A DNA stretch of 64,000 nucleotides from Symploca sp. SIO3C6 (GTDB lineage: Bacteria > Cyanobacteriota > Cyanobacteriia > Cyanobacteriales > Coleofasciculaceae). Under the pieces are notes generated by a model, which was given only the letters and a program-made list of their open reading frames with translations, did not search any database and was not told where the DNA came from. The stretch lies in assembly GCA_010692425.1 (NCBI GenBank), contig JAAHHJ010000001.1:344906-408905 (forward strand), read 5' to 3'. This document shows positions 1 through 9,500 of this stretch, piece after piece; the stretch's first letter is position 1; each line of letters begins with the position of its first letter. The translations under genes and the position numbers were made by a program.

Positions 1-2072
1 CTTATTCCTTTACTGGCCTCACCCCAGGGGAATACAAAGTCATGTTTGTTGCTCCTGACGGCTTTGTCTTTACTACTGCTAATGCTGGTGGTGATGATAC
101 AGTCGATAGTGATGCTAATCCCAGCAATGGTATGACTCAAACTGTCACTCTTGAAAGTGGCGATTTTAACGATACTTTAGATGCTGGTTTAATTCAACCC
201 AATCCCAGTATTGACATCGAAAAGTTCACCAATGGTGTGGATGCTGACACTCCTGAGGAAGCACCAGAGATTGCTGTAGGCGATACAGTAACTTGGACTT
301 ATGAAGTTACCAACACTGGTAATGTGTCCTTCGACGCCAGCGAAATAGTAGTTACTGACAATATTGAAGGTACAATTACCAACATCATTAACCAAGGGGA
401 TGGAGATAACATCCTGGCTGCTGGTGAGACATGGGTTTACCAAAAGACAGGAATAGCTCAAAACCTCACAGGTTCAGCAAGCGAAACTCAAACCTTCAAA
501 TTCACAGGTAACAGTGGTTTAGATGGCCCAGAAGGTAATATTCGCACCTTTACTGCTGGTGATATCTCAGTTAAAACCAGTGCTTTCAGCCGAGATCAAC
601 ACGGAGTTTGGGATGAAAGCTTTTTGGGTAGTTTTTCCAGCGGACTAGGAGTAACTGATGCCAGTGAAGGCAACGGAGGCAATGGACTCCATCGTGTAGA
701 CAATGTCTACAGGGATAACTTTGTCTTATTCGAGTTTTCCGAGTCTGTAGTTGTTGATCGTACATTCCTAGCTTCTGTGGGACTAGACAGTGATATTACC
801 TATTGGGTAGGCACAGTTGATAACCCATTCAATAACCACAACATTTTGAGTGATAGCTTCTTAAATAGTCTTGATTTCACACAAGACAATAACACCAATA
901 GCTCCTATTCAAGGTGGGCGGATATCAACAACGGTGAAGTGGCTGGTAATGTACTGGTTATTGCTGCAGCTACCTCAGAATCACATCCTGATGACAGGTT
1001 CAAAATCAAAAAGCTAGAAGTCCAAGAAGTAGAAGGTGGCATTTACCAGAATATTGGTACTGTTGAGGCTTCTGGTGTAGGCGATTCTGATCTGAGTCAC
1101 TACGTCAATACTAATCCTCAACCGGGCATTGATATTGAAAAGTTCACTAACGGAGTAGATGGTGATACTCCTGAGGAAGCTGCAGTTATTGCTGCAGGTG
1201 ATACGGTGACTTGGACTTATGAAGTTACCAATACTGGTAATGTATCCTTTAATGCCAGCGACATTTCTGTCACTGACGATATTGAAGGCGCAATCACCAA
1301 TATAATTGACCAAGGTGATGGTGACAACATCCTGGCTGCTGGTGAGACCTGGATTTACCAAGAGACGGGAATCGCTCAAAACCTCACAGGTTCAACAGGT
1401 GAAACTGAAACCTTCAATTTCACAGGCTACAGTGGCTTAGATGGCCCAGATGGGAATATTCGCACCTTCTCTGCTGGTGATGTCTCAGTTAAAGCTAGTG
1501 CTTTCAGCCGAGATCAACACGGAGTTTTTGATGAGGCCTTTTTGGGTAGTTTTTCCAGTGGACTAGGAGTAACTGATGCTAGTGAAGGCAACGGAGGCAA
1601 TGGACTCCATCGTGTAGACAATGTCTACAGGGATAACTTTGTCTTATTCGAGTTTTCCGAGTCTGTAGTTGTTGATCGTACCTTCCTAGATGCTGTTGGT
1701 GACGACAGCGACATTACTGTGTGGGTTGGTACAACTGATGATCCATTCCACAGTCACAATATTTTGAGTGATAGCTTCCTCAATGATCTTGATTTCGTCG
1801 AAGACAATAACACTCATAGCTCCTACTCACGGTGGGCAGATATCAATAACGATGAAGTCGTCGGTAATATACTTGTTATTGCTGCGGCAACCGAAGAATC
1901 ACATCCTGATGACAGGTTCAAAATTAGAAAGTTAGAGGTTGAGAAGGTAGAAAGTGGTATTTACCAAAATGTAGGTACTGTTGACGTCCTTGGTGTAACC
2001 GCTTCTGATGTGAGTAGCTATGTTAATCCAGATAGCGACATTTTCGGCGTAAATTCCAATGGTTACGCTTAA
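1..2072 (+). CDS. Secreted repeat protein, C-terminal part (SdrD-B-like + two DUF7507-like units)
   Basis: The gene enters from the left edge: the frame is open from base 3, so the 5' end is missing. The first ~50 residues resemble the end of an SdrD B-like/Cna-B domain (YSFTGLTPGEYKV). Two tandem units of about 306 residues follow, each opening with IDIEKFTNGVD and the TVTWTYEVTNTGNVSF pattern of DUF7507/DUF11-like domains. Each unit has a ~180-residue module inserted before its closing strand (GIYQN.GTV). No membrane anchor, LPXTG or PEP-CTERM signal is seen at the C-terminus, which ends DSDIFGVNSNGYA. It is probably an extracellular or surface protein; the role is unknown. Confidence 0.8.
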   Translation, partial: YSFTGLTPGEYKVMFVAPDGFVFTTANAGGDDTVDSDANPSNGMTQTVTLESGDFNDTLDAGLIQPNPSIDIEKFTNGVDADTPEEAPEIAVGDTVTWTYEVTNTGNVSFDASEIVVTDNIEGTITNIINQGDGDNILAAGETWVYQKTGIAQNLTGSASETQTFKFTGNSGLDGPEGNIRTFTAGDISVKTSAFSRDQHGVWDESFLGSFSSGLGVTDASEGNGGNGLHRVDNVYRDNFVLFEFSESVVVDRTFLASVGLDSDITYWVGTVDNPFNNHNILSDSFLNSLDFTQDNNTNSSYSRWADINNGEVAGNVLVIAAATSESHPDDRFKIKKLEVQEVEGGIYQNIGTVEASGVGDSDLSHYVNTNPQPGIDIEKFTNGVDGDTPEEAAVIAAGDTVTWTYEVTNTGNVSFNASDISVTDDIEGAITNIIDQGDGDNILAAGETWIYQETGIAQNLTGSTGETETFNFTGYSGLDGPDGNIRTFSAGDVSVKASAFSRDQHGVFDEAFLGSFSSGLGVTDASEGNGGNGLHRVDNVYRDNFVLFEFSESVVVDRTFLDAVGDDSDITVWVGTTDDPFHSHNILSDSFLNDLDFVEDNNTHSSYSRWADINNDEVVGNILVIAAATEESHPDDRFKIRKLEVEKVESGIYQNVGTVDVLGVTASDVSSYVNPDSDIFGVNSNGYA

Positions 2073-2213
2073 AATTGAAGCTTTGGTCTCTAACTAATTA
2101 GACTAGTTTGCTATATCATTAACAACTGATTTAGACAAACTATTCTAAGTCACTAGTTACATATAAGTTCAGGTAGTCACTACTAAAGAGTACAGTGGCT
2201 ACCTGCTTTATTT

Positions 2214-2276
2214 TAAGTAATAAGTAATAAGTAATAAGTAATAAGTAATAAGTAATAAGTAATAAGTAATAGGTAA
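2214..2276. repeat. TAAGTAA heptamer array, 9 units
   Basis: Nine near-perfect direct copies of TAAGTAA in the 2073-2790 gap. It is one of at least eleven such arrays in the window. On this strand it contains stop codons in every frame. Confidence 0.95.
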
Positions 2277-2438
2277 GTTGTTCTACATTTAACTGGCATA
2301 TTTTGTACGCGAGACGACGGGCGAGACGCCTATCCCACAGCTATCCCACAAGAAATAATGATTTTTGTTTATGTAAATTAAATGTGTTTTGGCTTAATGA
2401 TTGATAGCCAGATCATTTATGGCAATGCTCTTTCTTAG

Positions 2439-2528
2439 TGAGATATACTTCAATCTTCTTACCTGTTCCCTGTTAAGAGTTACCTAAAGTCCAAAGAGTG
2501 TACTTCATCAATTGGAGCAACTTTATAT
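2439..2528. repeat. Dispersed repeat R5, copy 1
   Basis: This stretch shares roughly three quarters of its bases with 34738-34824, including CTGTTAAGAGTTACCTAAA and a following TGTAC..TCA.TCAATTG segment. The partner copy starts GAGGTACA and later reads TGTACCTC, giving an imperfect inverted pair. No coding potential is seen. Confidence 0.55.
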
Positions 2529-2603
2529 AGCATTTATCACAGTTGTGATGTACACCTTAATTTTAAAACCCATCACTTTTGACTAATAAAGAAAATTAAC
2601 CTG

Positions 2604-2710
2604 TATAGCAGTACGTATTAAGTTTAGGACAAGCTAAATCGCTAGAACGTTGTCAAATTCTGCCTTCTGCCTTCTACCTTCTGCCCTGGAGCCTTGCGCG
2701 TAGCGCTATA
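2604..2710 (+). mobile_element. MITE-like element, copy A (86-bp core + 3 heptamers)
   Basis: It begins TATAGCAGTACG and ends CGTAGCGCTATA; these ends are inverted repeats matching at 10 of 12 positions. Inside are a conserved 5' block (AGGACAAGCTAAATCGCTAG), three TGCCTTC-type heptamers and the block CCCTGGAGCCTTGCGCG. The length is 107 bp, exactly the 86-bp heptamer-free copy plus 21. No ORF is present, so mobilisation would have to be in trans. Confidence 0.75.
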
Positions 2711-2790
2711 CATCATGAGTATGAGAACCGCTATATTACTGTGTGCTTAGTACCTAGAGTTATTTGCAACACATATTTAGGTAATCGGTA

Positions 2791-3183
2791 TTAGCGCTTA
2801 TTTTTATTGGGAAATTTGCATTTTACTGAGACTTCAAAATCAGCGCCCCCTGAGCCTTCTGTGAGCATCGGCAGACCAGTTTTTCCAGCAATTTTTAGAT
2901 GAAATTTAACACTCATTTCCTCAATTTCTGCTGCCGAAAATTCTTTAAATGCCCCAATGGCATATTTGGTATAAAAGCGGATATATTTGTGAATCTGTTG
3001 CATTGAGGCGATCGCTACATCTGCTGCTCCTTTTGATTCCCACTCATCATCTTCGCTATCATTAGCTTTCACAGGCGTTTCAGGTGGTTCAAGTTCAACG
3101 GTATTTTGAGAATAAAGGACGATTTCTAAGGGTTCTCCGTCATCATCAGCCATGAAGAAACGTTGAGTTTGGGGATTTGACAT
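2791..3183 (-). CDS. Trypco1-like (trypsin-co-occurring domain 1) small protein
   Basis: A 130-residue soluble protein. Its C-terminal half (EIEEMSVKFHLKIAGKTG ... GGADFEVSVKCKF) fits the trypco1 pattern of a glycine-interrupted beta segment, a domain known to sit beside trypsin- or caspase-type conflict effectors. The N-terminal half is acidic. An in-frame ATG at 3252 would leave only 25 bp to the divergent caspase gene; the ATG at 3183 leaves 94 bp for two promoters and is preferred. The context suggests a partner or regulator of the 3278-9748 cassette. Family assignment is by eye and is moderately secure. Confidence 0.6.
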   Translation of the reverse strand: MSNPQTQRFFMADDDGEPLEIVLYSQNTVELEPPETPVKANDSEDDEWESKGAADVAIASMQQIHKYIRFYTKYAIGAFKEFSAAEIEEMSVKFHLKIAGKTGLPMLTEGSGGADFEVSVKCKFPNKNKR

Positions 3184-3277
3184 TGTAAAACCTGGGGTAT
3201 GGTGAGCAATGGGAATCTTCTCTAGGCTAGAATGGCAGATGTAGTTTTGCAATCTATTTAACTATTTTTTTAGAAAG

Positions 3278-5266
3278 ATGGCTCGATATGCTCTGGTGGT
3301 TGGAATTGAAGAGTATGACAATCAACATCTCAAGGCTTTGAGCAAGTCGGTTACTGATGCTACAGATTTTGCCAAGCTCCTCGAAAACTATGGCGATTGC
3401 CCCAAAAATCAGATTATTCTCCTAAAAGGTAGGGTAACTGAGGATAAACTGACTGAAGCCTTGAGAAATTTCCTCAACGAGCAAGCTAAAAATCAAGAAG
3501 CCATTATTTACTTTTCTGGTCATGGCGTTTTAGAAAAAGAACACAAAAAAATCATAGATGAAATCTCTATGCAGGGTTACTTGGCGGCATCCGACTGCCA
3601 ATTAACTAAACAGGGTGAGCAATTGATTGTTCAGAGAAATGCTATTCCCCTGCAAAATATTACGAAACTCATTAATAAGACTGAATTAAGTAGTCTCATT
3701 TTTATTCTGGATGCTTGTCATAGTGGGTCTTTAATTCAAGAAATTTGCAATAGTTTTAATATTTTGACAAACAATACCAGTTACTATTTCATGGCAGCTT
3801 GTCAAGCCTACGAAGAGTCATGGGCAAAAAAATCAAAAACCCATAGCGAATTTACAGGCGCTTTGCTAGAGGCTTTGTCTCAAGATAAAGCTGATGAAGA
3901 TGGCATGATTACAGCAGGTCAAGCTTTTGATCGAGCCTCGAAACAATTAGAAACTGGTCGGCAAAAACCTATATTTATGGGTAAAGGTAGTCGTCTGTCT
4001 TTAGTTACTTATCCTGTAACATCCCTGTTTAGAGAAAATTGCTCTAAATCACCTCAAATAACTGACAATGAGTTAGCAGTGTTGAAGCCCTATCTGGAGA
4101 AAATAGATAAACATGTCTTAACTTGGGCAGTAATGTCAGCAATTTCTGCTGATGCTCTTAACCAGTGGTTAGCTTTGGATGAATTTTTGAGTATTGAGAG
4201 TTTTTTAACCATTGTCCGAGAACAGTTTCCTAAAAAGACGGATGGCTCTTTATCACTTATTGCTGTTCTTCAAATCCTTAGTTGTCATCCCAAAATATCT
4301 TTAGAATTACAAACAGAATTCAAGATGTGGTTACAAACAAGAAACTATGGTATTCCTGATGGCTATAGTATTCATATAAAAGGAAAGTTAAATGCTTATT
4401 TGTTAGTTGTAGTCAAACAAGAACGTCCCCGTGAGCCATTGCATCTAACAGCCTATGTAAAAATAGAGAATAAAACTCCTATCCCGATTTTTATTAAACC
4501 TAAGCCTCCATTTCTCTATCAGTCTCATCCCGAGAATGGGGCAATTATCACTTGTCAGCTCTCCGAGGATGAAACCTTGGAGGAGAAAATTGTTCCCTAC
4601 TTGCAAGATTTATTGAAACAGAGCGGTGATATTTATCTGCGGGGGAGTCCATCAACTTATAACCTGGTGCTGGAAATATTTTTGCCCTTTGATTACTTAG
4701 CAGAATCAGTTGACCTCTGGGGGATTGAAAGAATCCGTCGTAAACGGAAACTAGGACGTGAGTACCGAGTGATTGTAAGGTCTTACGAAAGACTTGTTGA
4801 TGCTTATTATGCTGGCAAACTAGAATCTGCCTGGAAATTAATGAAAAGTATGGAGCAGAAGGTTTTGCCTACTTGTATTAGGCGGCTTGAACAAGAAAAA
4901 AGATATTTTTATTCGATATTAGAACAAGAATTAACTGAGCAGCAAAGTATTGGTTTAAGCTGTTTTTTACCCGAGGCAGAAGCAGAGCGAGAGGAGTTAT
5001 TTGTTGCTCTCTATGAAACTGGAGTTCCCTTAGCGCTTTGGTTGCGATCGCCTGATTTGGAAAATGATGGTATGCTTCATTTTGAGCAACTGCTTTGTAC
5101 CAGATGTTTACAAGACCACAATCAATTAATTGAACAACTGTTTAAGAAACGTCAAGCAGCTCATTTTTGTCGAAACCCTGAAAATCAATGGGGTTATCAT
5201 GCGGCGATGCTACTGGATAATCCAGAGCGCACCCCTTCCCTAAATCCTTTAAAATTCGGACAATGA
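3278..5266 (+). CDS. Caspase-like peptidase fused to VMAP-like C-terminal region
   Basis: A 662-residue cytosolic protein. Residues 1-240 form a peptidase C14 (caspase/metacaspase) domain with the catalytic dyad visible: His82 in FSGHG and Cys147 in DACHSG. Residues ~260-360 are helical and may be an effector-associated domain. Residues ~460-640 (RVIVRSYERL ... LALWLRSPDL) resemble the C-terminal domain of vWA-MoxR-associated proteins (VMAP). Its stop overlaps the MoxR start as ATGA, so the two are translationally coupled. In this class of ternary systems the ATPase is thought to license the protease; that role here is inferred from family and context. Confidence 0.8.
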   Translation: MARYALVVGIEEYDNQHLKALSKSVTDATDFAKLLENYGDCPKNQIILLKGRVTEDKLTEALRNFLNEQAKNQEAIIYFSGHGVLEKEHKKIIDEISMQGYLAASDCQLTKQGEQLIVQRNAIPLQNITKLINKTELSSLIFILDACHSGSLIQEICNSFNILTNNTSYYFMAACQAYEESWAKKSKTHSEFTGALLEALSQDKADEDGMITAGQAFDRASKQLETGRQKPIFMGKGSRLSLVTYPVTSLFRENCSKSPQITDNELAVLKPYLEKIDKHVLTWAVMSAISADALNQWLALDEFLSIESFLTIVREQFPKKTDGSLSLIAVLQILSCHPKISLELQTEFKMWLQTRNYGIPDGYSIHIKGKLNAYLLVVVKQERPREPLHLTAYVKIENKTPIPIFIKPKPPFLYQSHPENGAIITCQLSEDETLEEKIVPYLQDLLKQSGDIYLRGSPSTYNLVLEIFLPFDYLAESVDLWGIERIRRKRKLGREYRVIVRSYERLVDAYYAGKLESAWKLMKSMEQKVLPTCIRRLEQEKRYFYSILEQELTEQQSIGLSCFLPEAEAEREELFVALYETGVPLALWLRSPDLENDGMLHFEQLLCTRCLQDHNQLIEQLFKKRQAAHFCRNPENQWGYHAAMLLDNPERTPSLNPLKFGQ

Positions 5267-6405
5267 ATGATTGGAAAATTTTTCACGGCAACCGAGAACC
5301 TCATCAGGGAATTAGCACTTTACCTAATGCTCCCAGTTGGCGGCAGTTTAAGCGCCAACTGGATGTGAATGAAAAAGTGCTAAAAGCTCATTGGCAGGAC
5401 ATTCTTAATCTTGTCAAAGAAGATAGCCGAGAGTATCAACGGGGAAAAAGTTTTCGGGTGTTTTCTCCTCCACCAGGGAGTGATCAAGTTAATCCAGAAT
5501 CTCCAGGTAAAAAAGGTAAAATATATCAAGCCTATCAGGAACTCATCGATGGTGTTAATGCTGCCATTTATCTTCGTCGTCCCTTGTTAGTAACAGGACG
5601 TCCTGGTTCAGGTAAAACCTCCCTTGCTTATGCCATTGCTTATGAATTGCAGCTAGGGCCAGTATTAGCTTGGTCGATCACTACTCGTACTATTCTACAA
5701 AATGGACTCTATAATTACGATGCGATCGCTAGGTTACAAAATCTGCAACTCCTCAAGCTTAAACAGGATTTAGGTCAAGAAGCGCCACAGCAGCTAGAAG
5801 AAAATATTGGTCAGTATTTACAGTTAGGACCGGTAGGAACAGCTTTTTTACCCAGCTATCAACCGAGGGTATTATTAATTGACGAAATTGACAAAAGTGA
5901 TATTAATCTGCCTAATGATTTACTTAATCTTTTTGAAGAAGGGGGATATTCAATTCCTGAGTTAGAGCGTCTCCAAACTCAAGAAGTTACTGTAAGAACA
6001 GCTGACTTTGGACTAACCACTGAAATACAAGGAGGTCAAGTACAGTGTAATAAATTTCCGATTGTGGTGATGACCAGTAATGGAGAACGGGATTTTCCTG
6101 CTCCGTTTCTGCGTCGCTGTCTACGGGTAAGAATGCCAGAACCCCATGATTATGAATTTCTTAGTCAGGTTGTTAATGCCCATTTTGCTAAGGAATTAGG
6201 GGAAAAATATTGGCAAGAGGCTCAAGGAACTATCAATCAATTAATCCAAGATTTTGTTACTAAGCAGCAAGGAAAGGAGGTGGCTACTGACCAACTTTTG
6301 AGTACGATTTATTTATTCTCTCGGCAAGTACAGCCTGATGCTATGGATCAAGAGTCTTTGAAGCAGCTTTTGTTGAAGCGTCTTGATAGTTCGGTGGATC
6401 AGTAA
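5263..6405 (+). CDS. MoxR-type AAA+ ATPase
   Basis: A 380-residue AAA+ ATPase. Walker A is GRPGSGKT at 112-119, Walker B is VLLIDEID at 203-210, and PFLRRC near 290 is a plausible sensor/arginine-finger segment. An insertion between Walker A and B is typical of conflict-system MoxR proteins. It starts inside the stop of the caspase gene (ATGA). The TAA stop is itself the first unit of a TAAGTAA array. It is expected to act as a chaperone-like switch for the vWA and VMAP partners. Confidence 0.88.
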   Translation: MNDWKIFHGNREPHQGISTLPNAPSWRQFKRQLDVNEKVLKAHWQDILNLVKEDSREYQRGKSFRVFSPPPGSDQVNPESPGKKGKIYQAYQELIDGVNAAIYLRRPLLVTGRPGSGKTSLAYAIAYELQLGPVLAWSITTRTILQNGLYNYDAIARLQNLQLLKLKQDLGQEAPQQLEENIGQYLQLGPVGTAFLPSYQPRVLLIDEIDKSDINLPNDLLNLFEEGGYSIPELERLQTQEVTVRTADFGLTTEIQGGQVQCNKFPIVVMTSNGERDFPAPFLRRCLRVRMPEPHDYEFLSQVVNAHFAKELGEKYWQEAQGTINQLIQDFVTKQQGKEVATDQLLSTIYLFSRQVQPDAMDQESLKQLLLKRLDSSVDQ

Positions 6406-6440
6406 TAAGTAATAAGTAATAAGTAATAAGTAATAAGTAA
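6402..6440. repeat. TAAGTAA heptamer array overlapping the MoxR stop codon
   Basis: Five to six heptamer units start at the codon before the stop of the MoxR gene and supply that stop. It separates the MoxR and vWA genes but should still be transcribed if they form one operon. Confidence 0.9.
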
Positions 6441-6520
6441 ATTAATACCAGTTTCCTAAATGCTTACTATACATCAATCTCCGCGTCTGGAGCGTCATCA
6501 GTATCCGCGTCATCAGTATC
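6438..6520. repeat. Dispersed repeat R4, copy 1
   Basis: It matches 10684-10755: both run AATTAATACCA.TTTCCTAAATG.., then ..ATCAATC.CCGCGTCT and CCGCGTCATCA. It lies between the heptamer array and the vWA-TIR-FGE gene. Confidence 0.6.
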
Positions 6521-6559
6521 TGTGGCAAACATAAATGAAATCGATATTAGACTAGTTGG

Positions 6560-9500
6560 ATGATGATAGAGCAGTTGATCACGATTCTTGGCTCAGAGTT
6601 GGAGTTTACGGCTACGGAAGTCGCGGATTTGCTGTGGCTGACTCTAGAACGTCACAAACGAATCAATACTGCTACTTTGCAAACTATTCCGTTTCAAGAA
6701 GCTAAAACTCAAAAGTTCCCTCAGCCTCCTATGGAGCAATCTATGGAGACGGCTCCAACTTCAGTAGAGCAATTCTCTCCAGAAATAAAATCTTCTACGG
6801 TTGGAGTGTATGCGGCGACTCAAGCTAACACTTCACCTACTCTTGAGGGTGATTATCTACCTCTATCTGTTCCTGATGCTCGTTCTTTACGGGAACCCCT
6901 AGATTTTATTCGCACCCTCAAACCTTTATTGAAAAAAGTCGCTTCTTCAACAGAACAAGTGATGGATGAGCTAGCCACAGTGGATTGGATTGCTCAGACT
7001 GATTTGTGGATGCCTCGGTTGCAGCCGGCTCTAGAACCCTGGCTGGAGTTAGCTTTGGTTATTGATGAGAGTAAGTCGATGATTCTCTGGCGGCATGCGG
7101 TTAAGGAACTTCAGCAGCTGTTAAAGCACTATGGCATGTTTCAGGATGTGCGAGTATGGGGTATGGGAAGAGATGGGCAAGAGCAGGTGTATTTACGCTC
7201 TCAAACTCGTTTCTATTCCCCTAAAGAGTTAATTGACCCCCAAAACCGTCGCTTGATCATTGTAGTTAGTGATGTGACTGATGATTTATGGCGAGATGCT
7301 CAATTGCTCTCGATTTTACAGGGCTGGACAGCTAGTAATCCAGTTGTGATTTTGCAAATGCTGCCAGCGTGGATGTGGTCACGTACTGCTCTTCGTGTAG
7401 CTACTCCTGCCCAATTTCGGAGTTCAGGATTTGGCATTCTCAATCCTCAGCTTAAGGTTGAGGTGAATCGTCTGGCAAGAAGGCGCAATCTTGCTCAGGG
7501 GATTAATATACCTGTGATTACCCTGGAGCCGGAGCGGGCAAAGGCTTGGAGTCAAATGTTAGCGGGGCAGGGGAATGCACAGACTACAGGTTATGTATTG
7601 CGCCAGGATTTATTAGCAGTATCGACGGCATCAAAATCTGCTGAGACTCTAACTGCCCAGGAGCGTGTGTCTAACTTTACTTTGAATGCTTCGCCTCTTG
7701 CCCAACGTTTGGCAGGGCTCTTAGCAGCAGCACCGATGATTACTATGCCAGTGGTAAGGCTCATCCAAGATTCGATGTTAGATCAATCGCAGCAAATTCA
7801 GGTGGCGGAGGTGTTTTTAGGGGGATTACTCAAACCTATAGGAGAGATTACCCCAGAAACTGATCCGGAACAAGTACAGTATGAGTTTATTGAAGGGGTG
7901 CGGGGAGAATTACTAAAATCTATCCCGGTTCCTGATAGTGAGAAGGTGTTGGATCAGGTTTCTCGTTATCTGGCGAGGAAACTGGGGATAACGCTAAAGG
8001 ATTTTGTCGCCTGGTTGCAAAATCCATCTGCGATCAAGGATGAAGTTTTAGTTAAGAATAAAGCTCTAGGGCTAGATGAAGCTTTAGTTGAGGATAAAGC
8101 TGTAGAGTCAATGGTAAAGCCTTTTGCCAGAGTGACTCAAGAAATTTTACGGCAGTTGGGCTATGAGTTTGCGGCAAAGAAAAGAGATTTTTTCATTAGT
8201 TACAATGGTGCTGATAAAGCTTGGGCAGAATGGATTGCTTGGATACTTGAAGAAGCAGGTTACTCAGTAGTCATTCAAGCTTGGGATTTCCGACCAGGTG
8301 ACAATTTTGTTGAGGAAATACAAAGGGCAGCAGCAGAGTCAGAAGGAACTATTGCTCTTCTATCACAGAATTACCTTGATACTAAGTACACACACTCAGA
8401 GTGGCAAGCTGCTTTTGTTCAGGATCCTCAATCAAAAAAGTGGAGGTTAATTCCGATTCGGGTGGGGAAATGTAAACTTGAAGGAATTCTTCGTACACTT
8501 ATGTATATCGATTTAGTCAACCTTTCAGAACAGAAAGCTCAAAATGCTGTTCTGGAAGCATTAAAAGATAGATCTAAACCAGATAGTAAGCCGTTATTTC
8601 CTGGCGGTAGGAAGAAATTTCAACAGGATAGTAAACCCGTATTTCCTGGTAGTAGTGAAACAGCTAAACAAACTTCAAAGGAAAACCTTAGTAATGCACC
8701 AAGAACTAAGCGTTCTTTGTTACCAGAAGAACTGCCTCGTAAAACTGATAAGTTTGATCTTACTTTTCTTGAGAGGACTAATGTTATTGAAGAGCTGAAT
8801 CAATTTATTTTTGAGACTGTTAAAGTCAACCGCAAAGGCGAAATTATCAACAGGGAAACCAAAACAGCTCAATACTTTACTGAAGACTTAGGCAATGATA
8901 TCACTCTAGATATGGTTTACATCCCCGATGGTACATTTTTAATGGGAACAGAAGATGAGGAGATCGATAGACTGTGTGAAAAATATAATTGGGATAATTT
9001 TAGGCGAGAAAGACCACAACATCAAGTCACGGTGCAACCCTTTTTTATGGGGAAATATCCCATCACTCAGGGGCAATGGAGGGCTGTGGCTAAGATGACT
9101 AATCTGAAAGTCAATCGTAACCTTGCTCCAGAGCCATCTCGTTTCCGTTTTAAAAAAGATCCAGATAGAGGAAAAACCCGATGGGATCGACCCGTAGAAA
9201 AAGTCTCTTGGCACGATGCCGTTGAGTTTTGCGGGAGACTTTCTCAACTCACTGGAAAGGAATATCGCCTTCCCACGGAAGCAGAGTGGGAATATGCCTG
9301 TAGAGCTGTTATCTATAAGCAGTTACCAGTTACCAGTGATGGGAGCGAAAATCTCTCCTATCCACCGTTTCATTTTGGGGAAACATTAACGGATAAGTTG
9401 TCAAACTACGATGCTAGTTTCATCTACGCTGAGGAATCCACAGGGAAGTCTCAAGGAGAGACAACGCCAGTGGGTAGTTTTCCAGCCAATGCCTTTGGTC

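Noticed and set aside
8939-9247. 102-codon minus-strand frame inside the TIR-FGE gene
   Set aside because: Antisense of conserved FGE motifs; no independent support.
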